Below are positions 54,357 to 62,592 of a stretch of 64,000 nt of DNA, piece by piece. The stretch covers positions 2,867,501 through 2,931,500 of the forward strand of contig NZ_CP016094.1 of assembly GCF_001746835.1 (NCBI RefSeq), read 5' to 3'. Source of the DNA: Lacunisphaera limnophila. GTDB taxonomy: Bacteria > Verrucomicrobiota > Verrucomicrobiia > Opitutales > Opitutaceae. Numbering within the stretch: the stretch's first letter is position 1; every line of letters starts with the position of its first letter. Made by a program: the position numbers and the translations under genes. The notes below the pieces were generated by a model. That model was not told the DNA's origin. It worked only from the letters and a program-made list of their open reading frames with translations, and did no database searches.

Positions 54357-55343
54357 ATGCCAGAAATGCTCATCATCATGACCTCGCCGCTGCGCGATAT
54401 CGTGCACGGGTTGCAGGTGGCCGCATCGATCAAGGCCCAGAAGCCGGAGTGGCGTATTTCCTGGATTGTGCGGGATATCTTTGCCCCGCTGGTGCGGGCC
54501 TCCGCCGCGGTGGAGCAGGTCTACGTCTTTCAGCGGCACGAGGGTGCCCGCGGTTTCCTGCGGACGATGCGGGAAGTGCGCAAGCGGGAGTTCGACCTGG
54601 TGTGCGACTTCCAGGGTTTGTTGCGCACGGGGCTCATGACCAAGTGGGCTCGCGGCCGGCGGAAGATCGGCCGACCGGATGCGCGCGAGGCGTGGGGGGT
54701 ATTCTATCACGAGAAGATCAAGCTGCCACCGGCGGCGCGGCAGGCGCACCTTCTGGAGTGCATGCTGCAGTTTTGTCCCGCGGCCGGGGCGGAGCCGCGG
54801 CTGACCGGTCCGCTGCGTTTCCGTGACCTGGAGCGACTGAACCTCGGTTTCATGGATCCGCGCAAGGGGCAGCGGCCCATCCTGATTTTTCCGGACAGCG
54901 GCCGGGACAACAAAAAATGGAACGGTTTCAGCCAGCTCACGGCCCTCCTGATCCGGGAAGGCGGGCGCAAGGTGGTGTGGGCCGGAAGCCACTACCTGCC
55001 GTGCCGGGAATCGTTTCCCGAGGGGGCCTTCATCAACCTAACCGGCAACACAAGCCTGACGTCGCTGCCGGCCCTGCTGGCCAAGGCGGATTGGGTGATC
55101 TCCAACGACAGCGGCCCGATGCATCTGGCGGCGGCGATGGGGTTGCGCACCGTGGGCTTGTTCGGTCCGACCGATCCGCAGCGCTTTGGTCCGTACCCGC
55201 CCAAGAGTCCCACCAATTACACGATTCAAGCGCCGGTCGGGGAACTCACTTTGCTGTCGGCCAAGGAGGTTTATTATCTCTTCACCCGGATCGAGCACAA
55301 CCTGCAGAAGACCCCGGTGCGCGGCGTGCTCGCGCCGGCTTGA
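54357..55343 (+). CDS. Glycosyltransferase family 9 (heptosyltransferase-like)
   Basis: 328 residues. GDxV-like start (MTSPLRDIVHGLQVA) and the family 9 motifs: DFQGLLRTGLMTKWAR, IFPDSGRDNKKW, WVISNDSGPMHLAAAMGLRTVGLFGPTDPQRFGPY in pieces. The last is the donor-binding site of WaaC/WaaF. Expected to add a heptose or other sugar to lipopolysaccharide core from ADP-heptose. About 260 bases separate its start from the divergent acyltransferase; nothing else is evident there. Confidence 0.9.
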   Translation: MPEMLIIMTSPLRDIVHGLQVAASIKAQKPEWRISWIVRDIFAPLVRASAAVEQVYVFQRHEGARGFLRTMREVRKREFDLVCDFQGLLRTGLMTKWARGRRKIGRPDAREAWGVFYHEKIKLPPAARQAHLLECMLQFCPAAGAEPRLTGPLRFRDLERLNLGFMDPRKGQRPILIFPDSGRDNKKWNGFSQLTALLIREGGRKVVWAGSHYLPCRESFPEGAFINLTGNTSLTSLPALLAKADWVISNDSGPMHLAAAMGLRTVGLFGPTDPQRFGPYPPKSPTNYTIQAPVGELTLLSAKEVYYLFTRIEHNLQKTPVRGVLAPA

Positions 55344-55353
55344 GGCTCTCCGT

Positions 55354-55764
55354 TCACGGCGTTTTCCGAAAGATCCTGACCAGCAGCGCGGGTTGAGCCG
55401 GGTAGAACGCCTGCAGGTCCGCCAGGGTTGTCAGGGTCCAAGGCACGCTGGGGGACTGGCCGTTCTTCGTGAAAACAATGTCGTCCGCGATATAGATGCA
55501 GGAATGGATCACCTGTCCGTCCGGCTGAGTCAGCAGCAGGAGGTCACCCATCACCGGCGCCGCTTCCACCCGGGCATAGTTGGTGATGAGGGATTCGCGG
55601 AGATAGGTGATATCCTGGAAACGCGGCTCCGGGGGATCGTTGAAAAAATTCATCGAGGTCCAGTGGCAGTCCGGGCTCTGGTCCAGCGGGACGTCGGGCG
55701 ACGGGTACGTGTAGAGCAGGCCGCGGGCGAAGCGGGGCAGCAGGTGTACGACGTCGATGGTCAT
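55354..55764 (-). CDS. NlpC/P60-like protein, possible cell-wall hydrolase
   Basis: 136 residues from ATG 55764 (MTIDVVHLLPRF), which overlaps the upstream gene by ATGA. The sequence has SPDCHWTSMNFFND, like the catalytic Cys motif, and GDLLLLTQPDGQVIHSCIYIADDIVFTKNG in pieces, like the His strand (GDL...HxxIYI) of NlpC/P60 peptidases. No signal peptide is seen. The catalytic role is inferred, not proven; it could be a degenerate family member. It is convergent with the glycosyltransferase gene. Confidence 0.6.
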   Translation of the reverse strand: MTIDVVHLLPRFARGLLYTYPSPDVPLDQSPDCHWTSMNFFNDPPEPRFQDITYLRESLITNYARVEAAPVMGDLLLLTQPDGQVIHSCIYIADDIVFTKNGQSPSVPWTLTTLADLQAFYPAQPALLVRIFRKTP

Positions 55765-56573
55765 GCCCCCGGGTGGCGGGCGAGTGACAGCAGGAGGGGG
55801 CGGACATCCTTGCGCCGCCGCCCGCCGCCCCAATAGCGGGCGAGGCTCTCGAGATCGGAGTCAGGCTTGATTCTGACCTTCAGCAGCAGGGTGGATTTCC
55901 GGGCCAGGGTCTTGACCAGTTGCACACGCTCAGTGGCGGTGGCCAGCGCAGGCAGAACCAGGTGAGGGTCGGAAAAGAGGAGGGAGTTGCCCCGGCGGTA
56001 GAGTAGCTGGCGGATCCGGGTGACGATCTCGGTCCGGACTCCCGACCCTTCGAACCAGTCGTCGATCAGATCGGCGCGGAAGCGGAAGGGTTCCTGATGA
56101 AGCGGGTTGCCGGGCAGTCGTGCCAGGGTGTTGTAGAGGATGGCCCGGGATTCCGGGCTGAGGTGGAGCACCAGGTCGTCGGGGGGGCGCAGAATGAGGG
56201 ACGTGGGGGTGGTGGTCCGGATGGCCGGATCGAGCAAACCCTGCAGCTGGGTGGCATCGAGCGCTGCGTTTCGGAGCAGGTCCTCCAGGCGGACCGGGTC
56301 GAAGCCCGTGAACTCCCAACGGGCCGCGCTCGCCGTGTAGTCGGGCGGCATGAATTCGTCGGGCGGCTCGATCATGATCCGGGAATACTCGAGTTCGCCC
56401 CAGGGGCCGGGCTTGCCTTGGTGGACCAAGGCGTCAGCGGGAGGGGCCGGATCGTGGGCCCGCGCCGGGGGCAGCGCCAGCACCGCCCCCAGCCATGCGG
56501 TCAGAAGCAGGAGGCCGGCATATAGCGCGGGAGGGGAGGAAGCGGGTTGACGGCGGCGGCCCGGTTTAGGCAT
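55761..56573 (-). CDS. Secreted protein of unknown function, paired with the NlpC-like gene
   Basis: 270 residues from ATG 56573 (MPKPGRRRQPASSP). Signal peptide or signal anchor with hydrophobic run YAGLLLLTAWLGAVLALPPARA (about 18-39). The mature part is about 230 residues, with strand-helix pattern (FMPPDYTASAARWEFTGF, LDATQLQGLLDPAIRTT, LLYRRGNSLLFSDPHLVLPALATATERVQLV in pieces). No known domain recognised. Stop overlaps the start of the NlpC-like gene, so the two are probably a functional pair in the envelope. Confidence 0.7.
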   Translation of the reverse strand: MPKPGRRRQPASSPPALYAGLLLLTAWLGAVLALPPARAHDPAPPADALVHQGKPGPWGELEYSRIMIEPPDEFMPPDYTASAARWEFTGFDPVRLEDLLRNAALDATQLQGLLDPAIRTTTPTSLILRPPDDLVLHLSPESRAILYNTLARLPGNPLHQEPFRFRADLIDDWFEGSGVRTEIVTRIRQLLYRRGNSLLFSDPHLVLPALATATERVQLVKTLARKSTLLLKVRIKPDSDLESLARYWGGGRRRKDVRPLLLSLARHPGA

Positions 56574-56685
56574 GGCGAAGCGCGGACCATAGAAAGGCCG
56601 GTGGCCGGGGCAAGCGACCATTCGCCCGCATTCCCCGGAGAATTTTGTTTCTTCCCCCGGCCCGAAGCGTCAGTAAGGTTTTTCC

Positions 56686-57954
56686 ATGCTCGATCCCAAA
56701 GTCCTCCGTGAATCGCCCGAGACCGTCCGTGCGGCCATTGCCAAGAAGCACCTCGAGGTCGACCTTGATGCCGTGCTGACGCTCGATGCGTCCTGGCGCG
56801 CCCAGTTGTCCGAGGTGGAAACACTGCGCGGCAAGCAGAAGGCGGCCAACAATGAGATGGCCGCGCTCAAGAAGGGGTCCCCCGAGTTCATCGCCAAGGT
56901 GCAGGAAATGAAGGCCGTGTCGGCCGAGGCCAAGGCGAAGGAGGAAGGGCTCAAGGTGCTCGAGGAAAAATGGCAGGCCGCGATGCTCAGCCTGCCCAAC
57001 ATCCCGCACGCCACGGTGCCGGAGGGGAAAACGCCGGAGCAGAATGTCGTCCACGCCACCAACGGGTCGGTGCACGCGGTCTCCGCGCACGCCATCCCGC
57101 ACTGGGAGATCGGCGGGTTCAACAACCTCATCGACTTCGGGCGCGGGGCGAAGGTCACGGGCGCCGGCTTCCCCTTCTATATCGGCGACGGCGCGCGGCT
57201 GGTGCGGGCGCTGCTGCAGTTCTTTTTGGACGAGGACGGCAAGGCCGGTTACACGGAGGTGAGCCCGCCGATCTTCGTGAATGCCGCCAGCGCCACGGCC
57301 ACCGGCCAGCTCCCCGACAAGGAAGGCCAGATGTACGAAACCGCCGACAAGCTTTACGCGGTGCCGACGGCCGAGGTGCCGCTGACCAATTTCTACCGGG
57401 ACGAGATTGTCGAGGAATCCGCCCTGCCGATCTGCCGGTGCGCCTACACGCCCTGTTTCCGGCGCGAGGCCGGCAGCTACGGCAAGGATGTCCGCGGGCT
57501 CAACCGGCTGCACCAGTTCGACAAGGTCGAGCTGCTCAAGTGGGTGCATCCCTCCGCCAGTTACGATGAGCTGGAAAAACTCCGCGCCGACGCCGAGCGT
57601 CTGCTGCAGAAACTCGAGCTGCCATACCGCGTGTTGCTGATGTGCGGCGGGGACCTGGGCTTCTCCCAGTCGAAAAAGTACGACCTCGAGGTCTGGGCCG
57701 CCGGGCAGAAGCGCTGGCTGGAGGTCTCGAGCTGCTCGAACTTCGAAGCCTTCCAGGCGCGGCGGGCGCAGATCCGGTTCCGCAATGCCGAGACGGGCAA
57801 GCCGGAGCTGGTGCACACCCTGAACGGTTCAGGCCTGGCCGTGCCCCGCGTGCTGGCGGCGCTGCTGGAAAACAACCTGCAGGCTGACGGGCGGGTCAAG
57901 CTGCCGGCCGCCTTGGTGCCCTACTTCGGCAAGGAGTACGTGGGGTTCAAGTGA
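56686..57954 (+). CDS. serS: Serine-tRNA ligase
   Basis: 422 residues. The N-terminal coiled-coil arm (about 28-100) with LRGKQKAANNEMAALKKGS binds tRNA. The class II core has motif 2 FRREAGSYGKDVRGLNRLHQF (in part) and motif 3 [17 protein letters not shown], plus LDVAAGD-like EVSSCSNFEAFQARR. It charges tRNA-Ser and tRNA-Sec. Overlaps tilS (GTGA), so the two are co-translated. Confidence 0.97.
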   Translation: MLDPKVLRESPETVRAAIAKKHLEVDLDAVLTLDASWRAQLSEVETLRGKQKAANNEMAALKKGSPEFIAKVQEMKAVSAEAKAKEEGLKVLEEKWQAAMLSLPNIPHATVPEGKTPEQNVVHATNGSVHAVSAHAIPHWEIGGFNNLIDFGRGAKVTGAGFPFYIGDGARLVRALLQFFLDEDGKAGYTEVSPPIFVNAASATATGQLPDKEGQMYETADKLYAVPTAEVPLTNFYRDEIVEESALPICRCAYTPCFRREAGSYGKDVRGLNRLHQFDKVELLKWVHPSASYDELEKLRADAERLLQKLELPYRVLLMCGGDLGFSQSKKYDLEVWAAGQKRWLEVSSCSNFEAFQARRAQIRFRNAETGKPELVHTLNGSGLAVPRVLAALLENNLQADGRVKLPAALVPYFGKEYVGFK

Positions 57955-58943
57955 ACCGGCGACAACAGGCGGAGCGGGTGGGAGCGGCGCTGCCGAAGTC
58001 CGGCCTGCATCCCGCCGTGTTGCGCTGGGTGGCGGCGAAAAAAAGCCGCGGACCCTGGGGTGTAGCCTTGTCGGGCGGCGCGGACTCGCTGGCCCTGCTG
58101 TATGTCCTGCGGGCGCACTGGCCGGAGCAGCCGCTCATCGCCCTGCATTTCAATCACCGCCTCCGCGGCCGGGCGAGCGAGGCGGATGCCAAATTCTGCC
58201 GGGAAGTCACGCGGGCGCTGGGAATCAAAGGCATGACGGGGGTCTGGCGGGCGGCGCCAAAGCACGCCAGCGAGGCGACGGCCCGGGCGGCGCGGCAGGC
58301 GTTCTTCGCCCGCGCCATGCAGCAGACCGGCGCACGCGTGCTCTGGCTCGCCCATCAGCAGGACGATATCGCCGAATCCCTGCTCATGCGCCTGGCCCGC
58401 GGCAGCGGGACCGGGGGCTTGGCGTCGCCCCGGCCGGTGCAGACCTTCGCCGATGGGCGCGTGTATTTGCGACCGCTGCTGGGCCTGAAAAAGGCGACCC
58501 TGCAGGCGGCGCTGAAAACGGTCGGGGTGAGATGGCGGGAGGACGTCACCAACCGGGGATCACAGTATTTCCGCAACCGGGTGCGGCGCGACGTGATCCC
58601 TCGCTGGCAGGAGGCCGCCGGACGCGACGCGGTGGCGGGGGCGGCGCGGACCCGCGAGCTGTTGGAGGAGGATGATGCCGCCCTGGAGGCCTGGCTGGAG
58701 CGGCTGGCCCCGCTCCGGCGGGGCGTCCTGGACATGTCCGCGCTGGACGGAGTGCCCCGGGCGGTGACGCGGCGGGCTTTGCACCGCTGGCTGCTGGCGG
58801 TGCAGCCTGACACTGATCTCTCCCGGCAGGGATTTGAGGTCTTGCTGGCGGCGGTGGAGCGAGGCACAGCCACGCGTTTCAGTCTGGGGCGGACCGGCTT
58901 TGCGGTGATCCGGCAGGGTAAACTGGGCTATCGCCGGGGCTAG
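57951..58943 (+). CDS. tilS: tRNA(Ile)-lysidine synthase
   Basis: 330 residues from GTG 57951. PP-loop motif LSGGADSLALLYVL at about 40-53, followed by ALHFNHRLRG and WLAHQQDDIAESLLMRLARGSG, the TilS signature. It adds lysine to C34 of tRNA-Ile, letting it read AUA. The C-terminal part (YLRPLLGLKKATLQAAL and after) is shorter than E. coli TilS, as in the compact bacterial group. Confidence 0.93.
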   Translation: MNRRQQAERVGAALPKSGLHPAVLRWVAAKKSRGPWGVALSGGADSLALLYVLRAHWPEQPLIALHFNHRLRGRASEADAKFCREVTRALGIKGMTGVWRAAPKHASEATARAARQAFFARAMQQTGARVLWLAHQQDDIAESLLMRLARGSGTGGLASPRPVQTFADGRVYLRPLLGLKKATLQAALKTVGVRWREDVTNRGSQYFRNRVRRDVIPRWQEAAGRDAVAGAARTRELLEEDDAALEAWLERLAPLRRGVLDMSALDGVPRAVTRRALHRWLLAVQPDTDLSRQGFEVLLAAVERGTATRFSLGRTGFAVIRQGKLGYRRG

Positions 58944-59030
58944 GCGTTCCGATTAGGACCGAAGATTCAACCCCGCCCCGATTGACTTATCCGGGGGGAA
59001 CCTCCACGTTGGCCGACACTCTAATCCCTC

Positions 59031-61046
59031 ATGTCCGATAACGAAGACAACAAGAAGCGCCGACCCCTGAAGAGCATGCCCCCGGACGGTTTTCCGCTGA
59101 AAACGGGCCTCATCTGGGTCGCCATCATCCTCGCGATCGCGGCGATCTTCTGGTTGAATCCGCCCAAGACGCCGCAGCCGGCCGTGCTGAACATCCAGCG
59201 GGTGGTCGAGTTTGCGCAGGAGGGCAAGATTGCCAACGGGTACATCCGGAGCGACGCGACCGGCGGCCGGGACTGGTCGGTGCTGACGGGCGAGACCACG
59301 GAGCCCATCCTCCAGAACAGCGCGGGCACGGCGACCAAGGCTTTCACCGCCACGGGTCGCCTGACGGACAGCAACCTGGAGCAGCTCCAGAAATCCAAGG
59401 TTTTCATCGAGAAGCCGGCCACCACGGCGATGACGCAGCTGCTCTATAACGTGCTGCCTTTCATCGTGGTCATCGGTCTGCTTTATTTCCTTTTCGTCCG
59501 GCAGCTGAAGAGCGCCGGCAAGGGCGCGCTCAGCTTCGGCAAGAGCCGCGCGAAGATGCTCACCCGGGACAAGGACCGCATCACCTTCTCCGACGTCGCC
59601 GGTTGCGACGAAGCCAAGGAGGAAGTGAGCGAAGTGGTCGAGTTCCTCAAGGACCCGAAGAAGTTCCAGAAGATCGGCGGCCGGATTCCCAAGGGCATCC
59701 TGATGGTCGGACCTCCCGGCACGGGCAAGACCCTGCTGGCCAAGGCGATCGCCGGTGAGGCGGATGTGCCGTTCTTCTCGATCAGCGGTTCCGACTTCGT
59801 GGAGATGTTTGTCGGCGTGGGTGCCAGCCGCGTGCGCGACATGTTCGAGCAAGGCCGCAAGAACGCGCCCTGCCTCATCTTCATCGATGAAATCGACGCG
59901 GTCGGCCGCCAGCGCGGCGCCGGGCTCGGCGGCGGCAACGACGAACGGGAGCAGACCCTGAATTCGCTGCTGGTCGAGATGGACGGTTTCGACACCCAGG
60001 AGGGCGTCATCATCATCGCCGCGACCAACCGGCCCGACGTGCTCGACAGCGCGCTGCTCCGTCCGGGCCGCTTTGACCGCCAGGTCTCGATCGACCTGCC
60101 CGACATCATCGGCCGCGAGCAGATCCTGCGCGTCCATGCCCGCCGCATCACGCTTTCCGACAACGTCGACCTGGGCGTCATCGCCCGCGGCACGCCCGGA
60201 CTTTCCGGTGCCGAGCTCGCCAACCTCCTCAACGAGGCGGCCCTGCTGGCCGCCCGGCGCAACAAGAAGAAGGTGGAGATGGCTGACGTCGACGAGGCCC
60301 GCGACAAGCTGCTGTGGGGCCTGTCCCGCCGCCGCGTCATGGACGATGCCGAGAAGCGCCTGGTGGCGTGGCATGAGGCCGGGCACGCCGTGGTCCAAGC
60401 CGTGTTGGATGACGGCACCATGCCGGTGCACAAGGTCACCATTATTCCGCGCGGGCAGAGCCTGGGCAGCACGACCTACCTCCCGACCAAGGACATTCTC
60501 ACGCGGCCGAAGAAGCGCCTGCTGGACGAGATCACGATGGCCATGGGCGGACGCATCGCCGAGGAACTCGTGACCGGTGATTTCAGCAACGGGGCCTATG
60601 GCGACATCAAGCAGGCGACGCGCATCGCCCGGGCGATGGTTTGCGACTACGGCATGAGCGAACTCGGCCCCATTGCCATGGGGGAGAACCAGGACACGGT
60701 TTTCCTCGGCCGCGACATCACCCGTTCCCAGCACATCAGCGAGGACACCGCGCGCAAGGTGGACATCGCCGTGTCGGACATCCTCAACTCGCAGTACAAG
60801 CGGTGCGAGACGATCATCACCGAGCATCGCACGGCCCTGGACAAGGTGGCGGCCGCGCTGCTGGAGCATGAGACGATCGAAGGGCGCCACGTGCTGGAGA
60901 TCCTCAAGCACGGCGAGATCAAGTCCCCCATTGTTTCCGTGCGCCCGCCGAAGCTGCCTCCGGCCGATGCCGCCAAACCGGCGGACAAGCCGGCGCCGGA
61001 GTCGGCCGCGGGTCATGCCGGTTCGCCTGAGCCGAGCCCGGCCTGA
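59031..61046 (+). CDS. ftsH: ATP-dependent zinc metalloprotease FtsH
   Basis: 671 residues. Two membrane helices (about 25-42 and 138-157) frame a periplasmic domain of about 95 residues. The AAA+ module has Walker A GPPGTGKT at 227-234, Walker B LIFIDEID at about 281-288, and the second region of homology [21 protein letters not shown] (in part). The protease domain has HEAGH at 447-451. The Ala/Pro-rich C-terminus is normal. It degrades misfolded membrane proteins and regulators such as LpxC. Followed by a strong terminator (61076-61105). Confidence 0.97.
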   Translation: MSDNEDNKKRRPLKSMPPDGFPLKTGLIWVAIILAIAAIFWLNPPKTPQPAVLNIQRVVEFAQEGKIANGYIRSDATGGRDWSVLTGETTEPILQNSAGTATKAFTATGRLTDSNLEQLQKSKVFIEKPATTAMTQLLYNVLPFIVVIGLLYFLFVRQLKSAGKGALSFGKSRAKMLTRDKDRITFSDVAGCDEAKEEVSEVVEFLKDPKKFQKIGGRIPKGILMVGPPGTGKTLLAKAIAGEADVPFFSISGSDFVEMFVGVGASRVRDMFEQGRKNAPCLIFIDEIDAVGRQRGAGLGGGNDEREQTLNSLLVEMDGFDTQEGVIIIAATNRPDVLDSALLRPGRFDRQVSIDLPDIIGREQILRVHARRITLSDNVDLGVIARGTPGLSGAELANLLNEAALLAARRNKKKVEMADVDEARDKLLWGLSRRRVMDDAEKRLVAWHEAGHAVVQAVLDDGTMPVHKVTIIPRGQSLGSTTYLPTKDILTRPKKRLLDEITMAMGGRIAEELVTGDFSNGAYGDIKQATRIARAMVCDYGMSELGPIAMGENQDTVFLGRDITRSQHISEDTARKVDIAVSDILNSQYKRCETIITEHRTALDKVAAALLEHETIEGRHVLEILKHGEIKSPIVSVRPPKLPPADAAKPADKPAPESAAGHAGSPEPSPA

Positions 61047-61075
61047 GCCAGAAATGAGTCTTGGATTTCCTCCCG

Positions 61076-61105
61076 GAGGCCGGCACGATGCCGGCCTCTT
61101 TTTTT
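61076..61105 (+). terminator. Rho-independent terminator after ftsH
   Basis: Perfect 9-bp stem GAGGCCGGC (61076-61084) and GCCGGCCTC (61090-61098) with a 5-base loop, followed by seven T (61099-61105). The ugd ATG begins five bases later, so it separates ftsH from ugd unless read through. Confidence 0.93.
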
Positions 61106-61109
61106 ACCT

Positions 61110-62471
61110 ATGAATATTTGCTGCATCGGCGCCGGTTACGTTGGCGGGCCCACCATGGCCATGATCGCCCTGAAATGCCCAGATATCACCGTCACGGTGG
61201 TGGATATGAACGTGGCCCGGATCGCGGCGTGGAACAGCGGCCAGCTGCCGATCTTCGAGCCTGGCCTGGACGAGGTGGTGCAGCAGGCCCGGGGGCGCAA
61301 CCTGTTCTTCTCCACGGATGTAGCCGGACAGATCAAGAAATCGGACATCATTTTCGTGGCGGTCAACACCCCCACCAAAACCTATGGCGTCGGTGCCGGA
61401 CGGGCGGCTGACCTGCGCTACATCGAGTCGGTGGCCCGGACCATCGCGGAGCACGCCGACTCGGCCAAGATCATCGTCGAAAAGTCGACCATCCCGGTGA
61501 AGACCGCCGACGCTATCAAGACGATCCTCGCGTCCAACAGCCGCGGGGTGAAGTTCCAGGTGCTGTCGAACCCCGAGTTCCTGGCCGAAGGCACGGCGGT
61601 GAAGGACCTGACCAATCCCGACCGCGTGCTGATCGGCGGCGAGCGCACGCCCGAGGGCGAACAGGCCATGGCCACGCTGGTCGGGGTGTATGCGCGCTGG
61701 GTGCAGCGGGATCGCATCATCACGACCAATCTCTGGTCCTCTGAACTCTCGAAACTCGTCGCCAACGCCTTCCTCGCGCAGCGCATCTCCTCGATCAACT
61801 CGATCTCGGCCCTCTGCGAGGCGACCGGCGCGGATGTGGACGAGGTGGCCAACGCCATCGGCAAGGACAGCCGCATCGGGGCCAAATTCCTGAAATCCTC
61901 CGTGGGTTTCGGCGGTTCCTGTTTCCAGAAGGACATCCTGAATCTGACCTACCTGTGCGAGAGCTTCGGCCTCCCCGAGGTGGCGGCCTACTGGACCAGC
62001 GTGGTCGGCATCAACGACTGGCAGAAACGCCGGTTCGCCGGCCAGATCGTGAAGGCCCTCTTCAACACGGTCGCCGAAAAGAAAATCGCCGTGCTCGGCT
62101 TTGCCTTCAAGAAGGACACCAACGACACGCGGGAGTCCGCGGCGATCAATGTGTGTCGCGACCTGTTGTCCGAGCACGCCAAGGTCTGCGTGTATGACCC
62201 CAAGGTGCCGGCGGATGAGATCATCGCCGACACGCTGGGCAAGGGGGCGCAGAATCCGCGCCTGACGGTGGCCAAGGATGCCTACGAGGCCTGCGCCGGC
62301 GCCCATGCCATCGCCATCGTGACGGAGTGGGACGAGTTCAAGACCCTGGATTACGCGAAAATTTTCGCGGGGATGCCGAAGCCGGCGTTCCTCTTCGACG
62401 GGCGCAACATCGTGGATCTGGCGGCGCTGCGGCAGATCGGGTTTCAGGCCACCGGCATCGGCAAGGGCTGA
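61110..62471 (+). CDS. ugd: UDP-glucose 6-dehydrogenase, animal-type
   Basis: 453 residues. Rossmann motif [18 protein letters not shown] at the N-terminus; [77 protein letters not shown] and the catalytic Cys in [12 protein letters not shown] follow, in pieces. The wording of these segments is much closer to animal UGDH than to short bacterial Ugd enzymes. It makes UDP-glucuronate for envelope polysaccharide. It begins 4 bases after the ftsH terminator, so its promoter lies within or before ftsH. Confidence 0.95.
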   Translation: MNICCIGAGYVGGPTMAMIALKCPDITVTVVDMNVARIAAWNSGQLPIFEPGLDEVVQQARGRNLFFSTDVAGQIKKSDIIFVAVNTPTKTYGVGAGRAADLRYIESVARTIAEHADSAKIIVEKSTIPVKTADAIKTILASNSRGVKFQVLSNPEFLAEGTAVKDLTNPDRVLIGGERTPEGEQAMATLVGVYARWVQRDRIITTNLWSSELSKLVANAFLAQRISSINSISALCEATGADVDEVANAIGKDSRIGAKFLKSSVGFGGSCFQKDILNLTYLCESFGLPEVAAYWTSVVGINDWQKRRFAGQIVKALFNTVAEKKIAVLGFAFKKDTNDTRESAAINVCRDLLSEHAKVCVYDPKVPADEIIADTLGKGAQNPRLTVAKDAYEACAGAHAIAIVTEWDEFKTLDYAKIFAGMPKPAFLFDGRNIVDLAALRQIGFQATGIGKG

Positions 62472-62537
62472 GGCAGGGCGGGCGGGATAGAAGCGGAAAA
62501 ACCTGTCCGCGGCACCGGCTTGGTATGGCGTGGGCAA

Positions 62538-62560
62538 CCCGTCCGGTGGCCGGGTTTCAC
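62538..62560. repeat. Half-copy of the 15124-15188 repeat
   Basis: 23 bases matching 15166-15188 with two changes (CCCGTCCGGTGGCCGGG then TTTCAC). Lies between ugd and the convergent PEP-CTERM gene. Confidence 0.6.
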
Positions 62561-62592
62561 CTTCGAACCGGGGAGGCGCCGGGCGGCCGGGG

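Noticed and set aside
58944-59030. Promoter upstream of ftsH
   Set aside because: A TTGACT hexamer is present, but no acceptable -10 box lies 16-18 bases after it.
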